This document shows, piece by piece, positions 1-9,080 of a stretch of 11,168 bases of DNA (position 1 is the first letter of the stretch; each line of letters starts with the position of its first letter). Both the position numbers and the translations under genes were made by a program. A model generated the notes under the pieces. It was given only the letters and a program-made list of their open reading frames with translations. It was not told the DNA's origin and did not search any database. The DNA is from Saccoglossus kowalevskii (lineage: Eukaryota > Hemichordata > Enteropneusta > Harrimaniidae): contig NW_003124004.1 of NCBI RefSeq assembly GCF_000003605.2, positions 1 to 11,168 of the forward strand, read 5' to 3'.

Positions 1-112
1 TATAGCATTAGCCAAACTGTCATTACAATACAGCATTAGCCAAACTGTCATTACAATACAGCATTAGCCAAAATGTCATTACAATACAGCATTAGCCAAA
101 CTGTCATTAAAA
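1..112. repeat. Four-unit cassette: AATATAGC, consensus, AAAATG, TTAAAAT (first of 11)
   Basis: Four consecutive units carry C3T, nothing, C17A and C26A in that order. The AAAATG mark recurs at 70, 1219, 2311, 2871, 4383, 5419, 5952, 6736, 7884, 8723 and 9960. In nearly every case the AATATAGC unit lies two units before it and the TTAAAAT unit one unit after. Exceptions are informative: 4383 and 6736 have ACCATACAGC instead of AATATAGC, 5419 lacks TTAAAAT, and 2311 is followed by CCTTAAAAT. Spacing between cassettes runs from 19 to 54 units, always a whole number after correcting for the listed indels. The cassette was therefore spread as a block, not rebuilt each time. Confidence 0.88.
29..56. 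repeat. Representative consensus monomer
   Basis: This is a clean copy of the commonest unit and the reference for position numbers used here. It has 11 A, 7 C, 7 T and 3 G, about 36% GC, and no CpG. It contains CATTA twice (unit positions 6-10 and 21-25). It also contains CTGT at 17-20, the reverse complement of the ACAG at positions 2-5 of the next unit. Main recurrent variants are: G11A (TTAACC), T20C (CTGCC), G19T+T20C (CTTCC), C17G (AAAGTG), C17A (AAAATG), C26A (TTAAAAT), C3T (AATATAGC), A10G/C/T (TTGGCC, TTCGCC, TTTGCC), A2G with or without G5T (AATGCAGC, AATGCATC), A15G (CCAGAC), G19A (CTATC) and T23C (GTCAC). Confidence 0.97.
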
Positions 113-337
113 TACAGCATTAGCCAAACTGTCATTACAATACAGCATTAGCCAAACTGTCATTACAATACAGCATTAGCCAAACTGTCATTACAATACA
201 GCATTAGCCAAACTGTCATTACAATACAGCATTAACCAAACTTCCATTACAATACAGCATTAGCCAAAGTGTCATTACAATACAGCATTAGCCAAACTGT
301 CATTACAATACAGCATTAGCCAAACTGTCATTACAAT

Positions 338-1605
338 ACAGCATTAGCCAAACTGTCATTACAATACAGCATTAACCAAACTTCCATTACAATACAGCAT
401 TAGCCAAAGTGTCATTACAATACAGCATTAGCCAAACTGTCATTACAATACAGCATTAGCCAAACTGTCATTACAATACAGCATTAGCCAAACTGTCATT
501 ACAATACAGCATTAGCCAAACTGTCACTACAATACAGCATTAACCAAACTGTCATTACAATACAGCATTAGCCAAACTGCCATTACAATACAGCATTAGC
601 CAAACTGTCATTACAATACAGCATTAGCCAAACTGTCATTACAATACAGCATTAGCCAAACTGTCATTACAATACAGCATTAACCCAAACTGTCATTACA
701 ATACAGCATTAGCCAAACTGTCATTACAATACAGCATTAACCAAACTGTCATTACAATACAGCATTAGCCAAACTGTCATTACAATACAGCATTGGCCAA
801 ACTGCCATTACAATATAGCATTCGCCAAACTGTCGTTACAATACAGCATTAGCCAAACTGTCATTGCAATACAGCATTAGCCAAACTGTCATTACAATAC
901 AGCATTAACCAAACTGCCATTACAATACAGCATTAGCCAAAGTGTCATTACAATACAGCATTAGCCAAACTGTCATTACAATACAGCATTAGCCAAACTG
1001 TCATTACAATACAGCATTAGCCAAACTGTCATTACAATACAGCATTAACCAAACTGTCATTACAATACAGCATTAGCCAAACTGCCATTACAATACAGCA
1101 TTAACCAAACTGTCATTACAATACAGCATTAGCCAAACTGCCATTACAATATAGCATTAGCCAAACTGTCATTACAATACAGCATTAGCCAAACTGTCAT
1201 TACAATACAGCATTAGCCAAAATGTCATTACAATACAGCATTAGCCAAACTGTCATTAAAATACAGCATTAGCCAAACTGTCATTACAATACAGCATTAG
1301 CCAAACTGTCATTAAAATACAGCATTAGCCAAACTGTCATTACAATACAGCATTAGCCAAACTGTCATTACAATACAGCATTAGCCAAACTGTCACTACA
1401 ATACAGCATTAGCCAAACTGTCATTACAATACAGCATTAACCAAACTGTCATTACAATACAGCATTAGCCAAACTGTCATTACAATACAGCATTGGCCAA
1501 ACTGCCATTACAATATAGCATTCGCCAAACTGTCATTACAATACAGCATTAGCCAAACTGTCATTACAATACAGCATTAGCCAAACTGTCATTACAATAC
1601 AGCAT
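338..1605. repeat. Long higher-order segment, copy A1
   Basis: This segment matches 9080-10372 almost unit for unit. Landmarks in order: CTTCC unit (381), GTCAC unit (523), TTGGCC unit (791), TTCGCC unit with GTCGTT (819), TCATTGC (866), AAAATG (1219), two TTAAAAT units (from 1255 and 1311), GTCAC (1392), then a second TTGGCC (1491) and TTCGCC (1519). The TTGGCC landmarks are 700 bases (25 units) apart. Differences from A2 include an extra C at 684-686, GTCAC against GTCAT at 523, and one unit fewer between 1311 and 1392. The part 167-1027 also matches 10308-11168. Confidence 0.87.
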
Positions 1606-1686
1606 TAGCCAAAGTGTCATTACAATACAGCATTAGCCAAAGTGTCATTACAATACAGCATTAGCCAAAGTGTCATTACAATACAG
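1603..1686. repeat. Run of three AAAGTG units
   Basis: Three successive units carry C17G (AAAGTG at about 1611, 1639 and 1667). Elsewhere this variant is single or paired with a CTTCC unit. The run begins exactly where the match between A1 and A2 ends, so it probably marks a local single-unit expansion beside a segment boundary. That interpretation is an inference. Confidence 0.75.
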
Positions 1687-1803
1687 CATTAGCCAAACTG
1701 TCATTACAATACAGCATTAGCCAAACTGTCATTACAATACAGCATTAGCCAAACTGTCATTACAATACAGCATTAGCCAAACTGCCATTACAATACAGCA
1801 TTA

Positions 1804-2313
1804 GCCAGACTGCCATTACAATACAGCATTAACCAAACTGTCATTACAATACAGCATTAGCCAAACTGCCATTACAATACAGCATTAACCAAACTGTCAT
1901 TACAATACAGCATTAGCCAAACTGCCATTACAATATAGCATTAGCCAAACTGTCATTACAATACAGCATTAGCCAAACTGTCATTACAATACAGCATTAG
2001 CCAAACTGTCATTACAATACAGCATTAGCCAAACTGTCATTACAATACAGCATTAACCAAACTGTCATTACAATACAGCATTAGCCAGACTGCCATTACA
2101 ATACAGCATTAGCCAGACTGCCATTACAATACAGCATTAACCAAACTGTCATTACAATACAGCATTAGCCAAACTGCCATTACAATACAGTATTAACCAA
2201 ACTGTCATTACAATACAGCATTAGCCAAACTGCCATTACAATATAGCATTAGCCAAACTGTCATTACAATACAGCATTAGCCAAACTGTCATTACAATAC
2301 AGCATTAGCCAAA
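1804..2313. repeat. 11-unit (308-bp) direct duplication with CCAGAC units
   Basis: Bases 1804-2005 match 2112-2313 at an offset of 308, which is 11 units, with one difference (1883 C, 2191 T). Each copy reads: CCAGAC-CTGCC unit, TTAACC, CTGCC, TTAACC, CTGCC followed by AATATAGC, then consensus units. They part at 2006/2314, where the second copy enters the AAAATG / TTAAAAT cassette and the first does not. An additional CCAGAC unit at 2084 directly precedes the second copy. Confidence 0.85.
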
Positions 2314-2957
2314 ATGTCATTACAATACAGCATTAGCCAAACTGTCCTTAAAATACAGCATTAGCCAAACTGTCATTACAATACAGCATTAGCCAAACTG
2401 TCATTACAATACAGCATTAGCCAAACTGTCATTACAATACAGCATTAGCCAAACTGTCATTACAATACAGCATTAACCAAACTGTCATTACAATACAGCA
2501 TTAGCCAAACTGTCATTACAATACAGCATTGGCCGAACTGTCATTACAATACAGCATTAGACAAACTGTCATTACAATACAGCATTAGCCAAACTGCCAT
2601 TACAATGCATCATTAGCCAAACTGTCATTACAATACAGCATTAGCCAAACTGTCATTACAATACAGCATTAGCCAAACTGTCATTACAATACAGCATTAG
2701 CCAAACTGCCATTACAATACAGCATTAACCAAACTGTCATTACAATACAGCATTAGCCAAACTGTCATTACAATACAGCATTAGCCAAACTGCCATTACA
2801 ATATAGCATTAGCCAAACTGTCATTACAATACAGCATTAGCCAAACTGTCATTACAATACAGCATTAGCCAAAATGTCATTACAATACAGCATTAGCCAA
2901 ACTGTCATTAAAATACAGCATTAGCCAAACTGTCATTACAATACAGCATTAGCCAAA

Positions 2958-3435
2958 CTGTCATTACAATACAGCATTAACCAAACTTCCATTACAATAC
3001 AGCATTAGCCAAAGTGTCATTACAATACAGCATTAGCCAAACTGTCATTACAATACAGCATTAGCCAAACTGTCATTACAATACAGCATTAGCCAAACTG
3101 TCATTACAATACAGCATTAGCCAAACTGTCACTACAATACAGCATTAACCAAACTGTCATTACAATACAGCATTAGCCAAACTGCCATTACAATACAGCA
3201 TTAGCCAAACTGTCATTACAATACAGCATTAGCCAAACTGTCATTACAATACAGCATTAGCCAAACTGTCATTACAATACAGCATTAGCCAAACTGTCAT
3301 TACAATACAGCATTAGCCAAACTGTCACTACAATACAGCATTAACCAAACTGTCATTACAATACAGCATTAGCCAAACTGCCATTACAATACAGCATTAG
3401 CCAAACTGTCATTACAATACAGCATTAGCCAAACT
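2958..3435. repeat. CTTCC-GTCAC module with an internal 7-unit duplication
   Basis: The CTTCC unit (2986) and GTCAC unit (3128) are 142 bases apart, as at 381/523 and 10523/10665, so this is a partial copy of the left and right flanking segments. Here the CTTCC unit is single instead of a doublet. The run GTCAC, TTAACC, CTGCC, consensus is then repeated 196 bases (7 units) later, with the second GTCAC at 3324. Beyond about 3435 the unit order no longer follows the flanking segments. Confidence 0.78.
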
Positions 3436-3649
3436 GCCATTACAATACAGCATTAGCCAAAGTGCCATTACAATACAGCATTAGCCAAACTGCCATTACA
3501 ATACAGCATTAGCCAAACTGTCATTACAATACAGCATTAGCCAAACTGTCATTACAATTAAGCATTAGCCAAACTGCCATTACAATACAGCATTAGCCAA
3601 ACTGTCATTACAATACAGCATTAACCAAACTGTCATTACAATACAGCAT

Positions 3650-4003
3650 TAACCAAACAGTCATTACAATACAGCATTAGCCAAACTGTCATTACAATAC
3701 ACCATTAGCCAAACTGCCATTACAATACAGCACTAACCAAACTGTCATTACAATACAGCATTAGCCAAACTGCCATTACAATACAGCATTAGCCAAACTG
3801 TCATTACAATACAGCATTAGCCCAACTGCCATTACAATACAGCATTAACCAAACTGTCATTACAATACAGCATTAGCCAAACTGTCATTACAATACATCA
3901 TTAACCAAACAGTCATTACAATACAGCATTAGCCAAACTGTCATTACAATACACCATTAGCCAAACTGCCATTACAATACAGCACTAACCAAACTGTCAT
4001 TGC
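3650..4003. repeat. 9-unit (252-bp) direct duplication with ACACCATT and GCACTAACC units
   Basis: The series AACCAAACAG, consensus, ACACCATTAGCC-CTGCC, GCACTAACC occurs from about 3651 and again from 3903, an offset of 252 bases (9 units). About 100 bases match exactly. The copies differ just upstream (ACAGC against ACATC) and at 4002 (TCATTGC against TCATTAC). The ACACCATT and GCACTAACC variants appear only here, so this duplication is local. Confidence 0.8.
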
Positions 4004-4920
4004 AATACAGCATTAGCCAAACTGTCATTACAATGCATCGTTAACCAAACTGTCATTACAATACAGCATTAGCCAAACTGTCATTACAATACAGCATTAG
4101 CCAAACTGTCATTACAATACAGCATTAACCAAACTGTCATTACAATACAGCATTAGCCATACTGCCATTACAATACAGCATTAGCCAAACTGCCATTACA
4201 ATACAGCATTAACCAAACTGTCATTACAATACAGCATTAGCCAAACTGCCATTACAATACAGCATTAACCAAACTGTCATTACAATACTGCATTAGCCAA
4301 ACTGCCATTACCATACAGCATTAGCCAAACTGTCATTACAATACAGCATTAGCCAAACTGTCATTACAATACAGCATTAGCCAAAATGTCATTACAATAC
4401 AGCATTAGCCAAACTGTCATTAAAATACAGCATTAGCCAAACTGTCATTACAATACAGCATTAGCCAAACTGTCATTACAATACAGCATTAGCCAAACTA
4501 TCATTACAATACAGCATTAGCCAAACTGTCATTACAATACAGCATTAACCAAACTGTCATTACAATACAGCATTAGCCAAACTGTCATTACAATACAGCA
4601 TTAGCCAAACTGCCATTACAATATAGCATTAGCCAAAGTGTCATTACAATACAGCATTAGCCAAAGTATCATTACAATGCATCATTAGCCAAACTGCCAT
4701 TACAATGCAGCATTAGCCAAACTGTCATTACAATACAGCATTTGCCAAACTGCCATTACAATACAGCATTAGCCAAACTGTCATTACAATACAGCATTAA
4801 CCAAACTATCATTACAATACAGCATTAGCCAAACTGTCATTACAATACAGCATTAACCAAACTGTCATTACAATACAGCATTAGCCAAACTGTCATTACA
4901 ATACAGCATTAGCCAAACTG
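4003..4920. repeat. 33-unit segment, copy B1 (partner 6356-7273)
   Basis: This segment matches 6356-7273 at a constant offset of 2353 (84 units plus the one-base insertion at 5780-5781). I see a single difference over 918 bases: 4439 A, against T at 6792. It carries rare marks in the same order in both copies: AATGCATCGTTAACC (4031), CCATAC-CTGCC, AATACTGC, TTACCATAC, AAAATG, TTAAAAT, CTATC (4498), AAAGTATC, AATGCATC, AATGCAGC and TTTGCC. The match begins after G4002 and ends before C4921 (T in the partner). Confidence 0.93.
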
Positions 4921-5182
4921 CCATTACAATATAGCATTAGCCAAAGTGTCATTACAATACAGCATTAGCCAAAGTATCATTACAATGCATCATTAGCCAA
5001 ACTGCCATTACAATGCAGCATTAGCCAAACTGTCATTACAATACAGCATTTGCCAAACTGCCATTACAATACAGCATTAGCCTAAGTGTCATTACAATAC
5101 AGCATTAGCCAAAGTATCATTACAATGCATCATTAGCCAAACTGCCATTACAATGCAGCATTAGCCAAACTGTCATTACAAT
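4493..5182. repeat. 11-unit (308-bp) tandem duplication plus a partial third copy
   Basis: Bases 4493-4774 match 4801-5082 exactly by eye at an offset of 308. The two 11-unit blocks (4493-4800 and 4801-5108) are thus directly adjacent, a two-copy higher-order repeat. The marks are CTATC, TTAACC, CTGCC-AATATAGC, AAAGTG, AAAGTATC, AATGCATC-CTGCC, AATGCAGC and TTTGCC-CTGCC. A third partial copy, about 99 bases, follows at 5084-5182 and matches 4944-5042 at an offset of 140 (5 units). The matching B2 segment (6356-7273) holds only the first block. The second block was therefore either added here or lost there. Confidence 0.88.
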
Positions 5183-5882
5183 GCATCATTAACCAAACTG
5201 TCATTGCAATACAGCATTAGCCAAACTGTCATTACAATACAGCATTAGCCAAACTGTCATTACAATACAGCATTAACCAAACTGTCATTACAATACAGCA
5301 TTGGCCAAACTGTCATTACAATACAGCATTGGCCAAACTGCCATTACAATATAGCATTCGCCAAACTGTCATTACAATACAGCATTAGCCAAACTGTCAT
5401 TACAATACAGCATTAGCCAAAATGTCATTACAATACAGCATTAGCCAAACTGTCATTACAATACAGCATTAGCCAAACTGTCATTACAATACAGCATTAG
5501 CCAAACTGTCATTACAATACAGCATTAGCCAAACTGTCATTACAATACAGCATTAGCCAAACTGCCATTACAATACAGCATTAGCCAAACTGTCATTACA
5601 AAGCATCATTAACCAAACAGTCATTACAATGCAGCATTAGCCAAACTGTCATTACAATACAGCATTAGCCAAACTGTCATTACAATACAGCATTAACCAA
5701 ACTGTCATTACAATACAGCATTAGCCAAACTGTCATTACAATACAGCATTAGCCAAACTGTCATTACAATACAGCATTAGGCCAAACTGTCATTACAATA
5801 CAGCATTAACCAAACTGTCATTACAATACAGCATTAGCCAAACTGTCATTACAATACAGCATTAGCCAAACTTCCATTACAA

Positions 5883-6387
5883 TATAGCATTAGCCAAACT
5901 GTCATTACAATACAGCATTAGCCAAACTGTCATTACAATACAGCATTAGCCAAAATGTCATTACAATACAGCATTAGCCAAACTGTCATTAAAATACAGC
6001 ATTAGCCAAACTGTCATTACAATACAGCATTAGCCAAACTGTCATTACAATACAGCATTAGCCAAACTCTCATTACAATACAGCATTAGCCAAACTGTCA
6101 TTACAATACAGCATTAACCAAACTTCCATTACAATACAGCATTAGCCAAAGTGTCATTACAATACAGCATTAGCCAAACTGTCATTACAATACAGCATTA
6201 GCCAAACTGTCATTACAATACAGCATTAGCCAAACTGTCATTACAATACAGCATTAACCAAACTTCCATTACAATACAGCATTAGCCAAAGTGTCATTAC
6301 AATACAGCATTACCCAAACTGTCATTACAATACAGCATTAGCCAAACTGTCATTACAATACAGCATTAGCCAAACTGTCATTACAAT
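5883..6387. repeat. 18-unit segment, copy 2 (partner 1-505)
   Basis: This segment is the second copy of 1-505 with two private substitutions (6069, CTCTC; 6313, TTACCC). The TTACCC variant also appears at 10571-10576 after the same pair of CTTCC units. The part from about 6070 to 6386 therefore also matches about 10330-10646, with one 1-bp indel. At its right end it overlaps for about 32 bases (6356-6387) with the start of a different long duplication, 6356-7273. That overlap lies in featureless consensus units. Confidence 0.9.
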
Positions 6388-7273
6388 GCATCGTTAACCA
6401 AACTGTCATTACAATACAGCATTAGCCAAACTGTCATTACAATACAGCATTAGCCAAACTGTCATTACAATACAGCATTAACCAAACTGTCATTACAATA
6501 CAGCATTAGCCATACTGCCATTACAATACAGCATTAGCCAAACTGCCATTACAATACAGCATTAACCAAACTGTCATTACAATACAGCATTAGCCAAACT
6601 GCCATTACAATACAGCATTAACCAAACTGTCATTACAATACTGCATTAGCCAAACTGCCATTACCATACAGCATTAGCCAAACTGTCATTACAATACAGC
6701 ATTAGCCAAACTGTCATTACAATACAGCATTAGCCAAAATGTCATTACAATACAGCATTAGCCAAACTGTCATTAAAATACAGCATTAGCCTAACTGTCA
6801 TTACAATACAGCATTAGCCAAACTGTCATTACAATACAGCATTAGCCAAACTATCATTACAATACAGCATTAGCCAAACTGTCATTACAATACAGCATTA
6901 ACCAAACTGTCATTACAATACAGCATTAGCCAAACTGTCATTACAATACAGCATTAGCCAAACTGCCATTACAATATAGCATTAGCCAAAGTGTCATTAC
7001 AATACAGCATTAGCCAAAGTATCATTACAATGCATCATTAGCCAAACTGCCATTACAATGCAGCATTAGCCAAACTGTCATTACAATACAGCATTTGCCA
7101 AACTGCCATTACAATACAGCATTAGCCAAACTGTCATTACAATACAGCATTAACCAAACTATCATTACAATACAGCATTAGCCAAACTGTCATTACAATA
7201 CAGCATTAACCAAACTGTCATTACAATACAGCATTAGCCAAACTGTCATTACAATACAGCATTAGCCAAACTG
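6356..7273. repeat. 33-unit segment, copy B2 (partner 4003-4920)
   Basis: This is the second copy of 4003-4920, with one difference at 6792 (CCTAAC in place of CCAAAC). It starts within the right end of the 5883-6387 segment and stops at 7273, where B1 continues with a CTGCC-AATATAGC unit but B2 has a plain unit. Agreement over a long series of rare variants makes independent origin implausible. The very low divergence points to a recent event, on the assumption that the assembly is right. Confidence 0.93.
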
Positions 7274-7343
7274 TCATTACAATACAGCATTAACCAAACT
7301 GTCATTACAATACAGCATTAGCCAAACTGTCATTACAATACAG

Positions 7344-7511
7344 CATTGGCCAAACTGCCATTACAATACAGCATTAGCCAAAGTGTCATTACAATACAGC
7401 ATTAACCAAACTTCCATTACAATACAGCATTAGCCAAAGTGTCATTACAATACAGCATTAGCCAAACTGTCATTACAATACAGCATTCGCCAAACTGTCG
7501 TTACAATACAG
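7344..7511. repeat. Split TTGGCC / TTCGCC pair with four inserted units
   Basis: Elsewhere a TTGGCC-CTGCC unit is followed at once by an AATATAGC-TTCGCC unit, 28 bases on (791/819, 1491/1519, 5327/5355, 8883/8911, 9532/9560, 10260/10288, 10932/10960). Here TTGGCC is at 7344 and TTCGCC at 7484, 140 bases apart. The four extra units (7372-7483) are AAAGTG, TTAACC-CTTCC, AAAGTG and consensus, and the C3T mark normally before TTCGCC is absent. This looks like a recombination junction inside a normally adjacent pair. Confidence 0.82.
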
Positions 7512-8061
7512 CATTAGCCAAACTGTCATTGCAATACAGCATTAGCCAAACTGTCATTACAATACAGCATTAACCAAACTGCCATTACAATACAGCATTA
7601 GCCAAAGTGTCATTACAATACAGCATTAGCCAAACTGTCATTACAATACAGCATTAGCCAAACTGTCATTACAATACAGCATTAGCCAAACTGTCATTTC
7701 AATACAGCATTAACCAAACTGTCATTACAATACAGCATTAGCCAAACTGCCATTACAATACAGCATTAACCAAACTGTCATTACAATACAGCATTAGCCA
7801 ACCTGCCATTACAATATAGCATTAGCCAAACTGTCATTACAATACAGCATTAGCCAAACTGTCATTACAATACAGCATTAGCCAAAATGTCATTACAATA
7901 CAGCATTAGCCAAACTGTCATTAAAATACAGCATTAGCCAAACTGTCATTACAATACAGCATTAGCCAAACTGTCATTAAAATACAGCATTAGCCAAACT
8001 GTCATTAAAATACAGCATTAGCCAAACTGTCATTACAATACAGCATTAGCCAAACTGTCAT
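7484..8061. repeat. Partial higher-order segment, copy A4 (partner 9560-10137)
   Basis: This segment matches 9560-10137 at an offset of 2076 with two substitutions that I can see (7699 T for A, 7802 C for A). It includes TTCGCC-GTCGTT, TCATTGC, AAAATG and three TTAAAAT units with the same spacing. It also matches A1 from 819, except that A1 has two TTAAAAT units where this copy and A2 have three. The A4/A2 pair is therefore closer than either is to A1. The match ends at the one-base deletion at 8057-8062. Confidence 0.87.
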
Positions 8062-8168
8062 ACAATACAGCATTAGCCAAACTGTCATTACATAGAGCAT
8101 TAGCCAAACTGTCATTACAATACAGCATTAGCCAAACTGCCATTACAATATAGCATTAGCCAAAGTGG
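8057..8168. other. Cluster of three single-base indels
   Basis: Three of the window's eight indels fall in 112 bases: GTCATACAAT (one base short, 8057-8066), CATAGAGC (one base short with C to G, 8091-8098) and AAGTGGTC (one G extra, 8163-8170). None recurs in any other unit. The cluster lies immediately right of segment A4. It may be a stretch of poor base calls or a genuinely diverged patch. Confidence 0.8.
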
Positions 8169-8882
8169 TCATTACAATACAGCATTAGCCAAAGTGTCAT
8201 TACAATACAGCATTAGCCAAACTGTCATTACAATACAGCATTAGCCAAACTGTCATTACAATACAGCATTAGCCAAACTGTCATTACAATGCATCATTAA
8301 CCAAACTGTCATTACAATACAGCATTATCCAAACTGCCATTACAATACAGCATTAGCCAAACTGTCATTACAATACAGCATTAACCAAACTGTCATTACA
8401 ATACAGCATTAGCCATACTGCCATTACAATACAGCATTAGCCAGACTGCCATTACAATACAGCATTAGCCAAACTGTCATTACAATACAGCATTAGCCAA
8501 ACTGCCATTACAATACAGCATTAACCAAACTGTCATTACAATACAGCATTAGCCAAACTGCCATTACAATATAGCATTAGCCAAACTGCCATTACAATAC
8601 AGCATTAGCCAAACTGTCATTACTATACAGCATTAGCCAAACTGCCATTACAATATAGCATTAGCCAAACTGTCATTACAATACAGCATTAGCCAAACTG
8701 TCATTACAATACAGCATTAGCCAAAATGTCATTACAATACAGCATTAGCCAAACTGTCATTAAAATACAGCATTAGCCAAACTGTCATTAAAATACAGCA
8801 TTAGCCAAACTGTCATTGCAATACAGCATTAGCCAAACTGTCATTACAATACAGCATTAGCCAAACTGTCATTACAATACAG

Positions 8883-8938
8883 CATTGGCCAAACTGCCAT
8901 TACAATATAGCATTCGCCAAACTGTCATTACAATACAG
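8883..8938. repeat. TTGGCC / TTCGCC landmark pair at the start of the right flank
   Basis: The TTGGCC-CTGCC unit at 8883 and the AATATAGC-TTCGCC unit at 8911 repeat at 9532, 10260 and 10932. The steps are 649, 728 and 672 bases (23 units plus 5 bases, 26 units, 24 units). Together with 791 and 1491 (25 units apart) they define the beat of the higher-order repeat in the flanks. TTGGCCAA is a perfect 8-base palindrome that the consensus TTAGCCAA lacks. Confidence 0.85.
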
Positions 8939-9070
8939 CATTAGCCAAACTGTCATTACAATACAGCATTAGCCAAACTGTCATTACAATACAGCATTAG
9001 CCAAACTGTCATTACAATACAGCATTAACCAAACTTCCATTACAATACAGCATTAGCCAAAGTGTCATTA

Positions 9071-9080
9071 CAATACAATA
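9071..9080. repeat. Five-base tandem slip inside one unit (CAATACAATA)
   Basis: The unit junction reads ACAATACAATACAGC where all others read ACAATACAGC, a direct duplication of five bases. It is the only indel longer than one base in the window. It lies between two CTTCC units (9034 and 9123) that are 89 bases apart here, against 140 bases at 241/381, 6123/6263 and 10383/10523. This doublet has therefore lost two units and gained five bases, possibly in one out-of-register event. Confidence 0.88.

Larger units (their letters stand above)
1..505. repeat. 18-unit segment, copy 1 (partner 5883-6387)
   Basis: Base 1 aligns with base 5883 at a constant offset of 5882, and I see only two differences over 505 bases: 187 (G, against C at 6069) and 431 (G, against C at 6313). 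The order of variants is AATATAGC unit, consensus, AAAATG unit, TTAAAAT unit, four consensus units, then two TTAACC-CTTCC / AAAGTG pairs 140 bases apart. The match ends at 506/6388, where the partner changes to ATGCATCG. The window begins inside this segment, so its true left edge is unknown. Confidence 0.9.

Noticed and set aside
1-60. Telomeric repeat
   Set aside because: There is no short G-rich telomere motif on either strand; the unit is 28 bases and G-poor.
813-819. TATA box in the AATATAGC units
   Set aside because: It is a single C to T change spread with the repeat, shows no other promoter element, and stands before no gene.
819-824. CENP-B box, because of the TTCG in TTCGCC units
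   Set aside because: The required downstream A and CGGG core are absent; only the TTCG part is seen, in a few variant units.
4031-4046. Operator-like palindromes (ATGCAT, GTTAAC) in AATGCATCGTTAACC units
   Set aside because: They are by-products of two to three point changes in a repeat unit, present in only two copies of the same duplicated segment, with no gene nearby.
5775-5790. Insertion site of a mobile element at the shifted register
   Set aside because: The register shift is one extra G (5780-5781). No target duplication, inverted repeat or foreign sequence is present.
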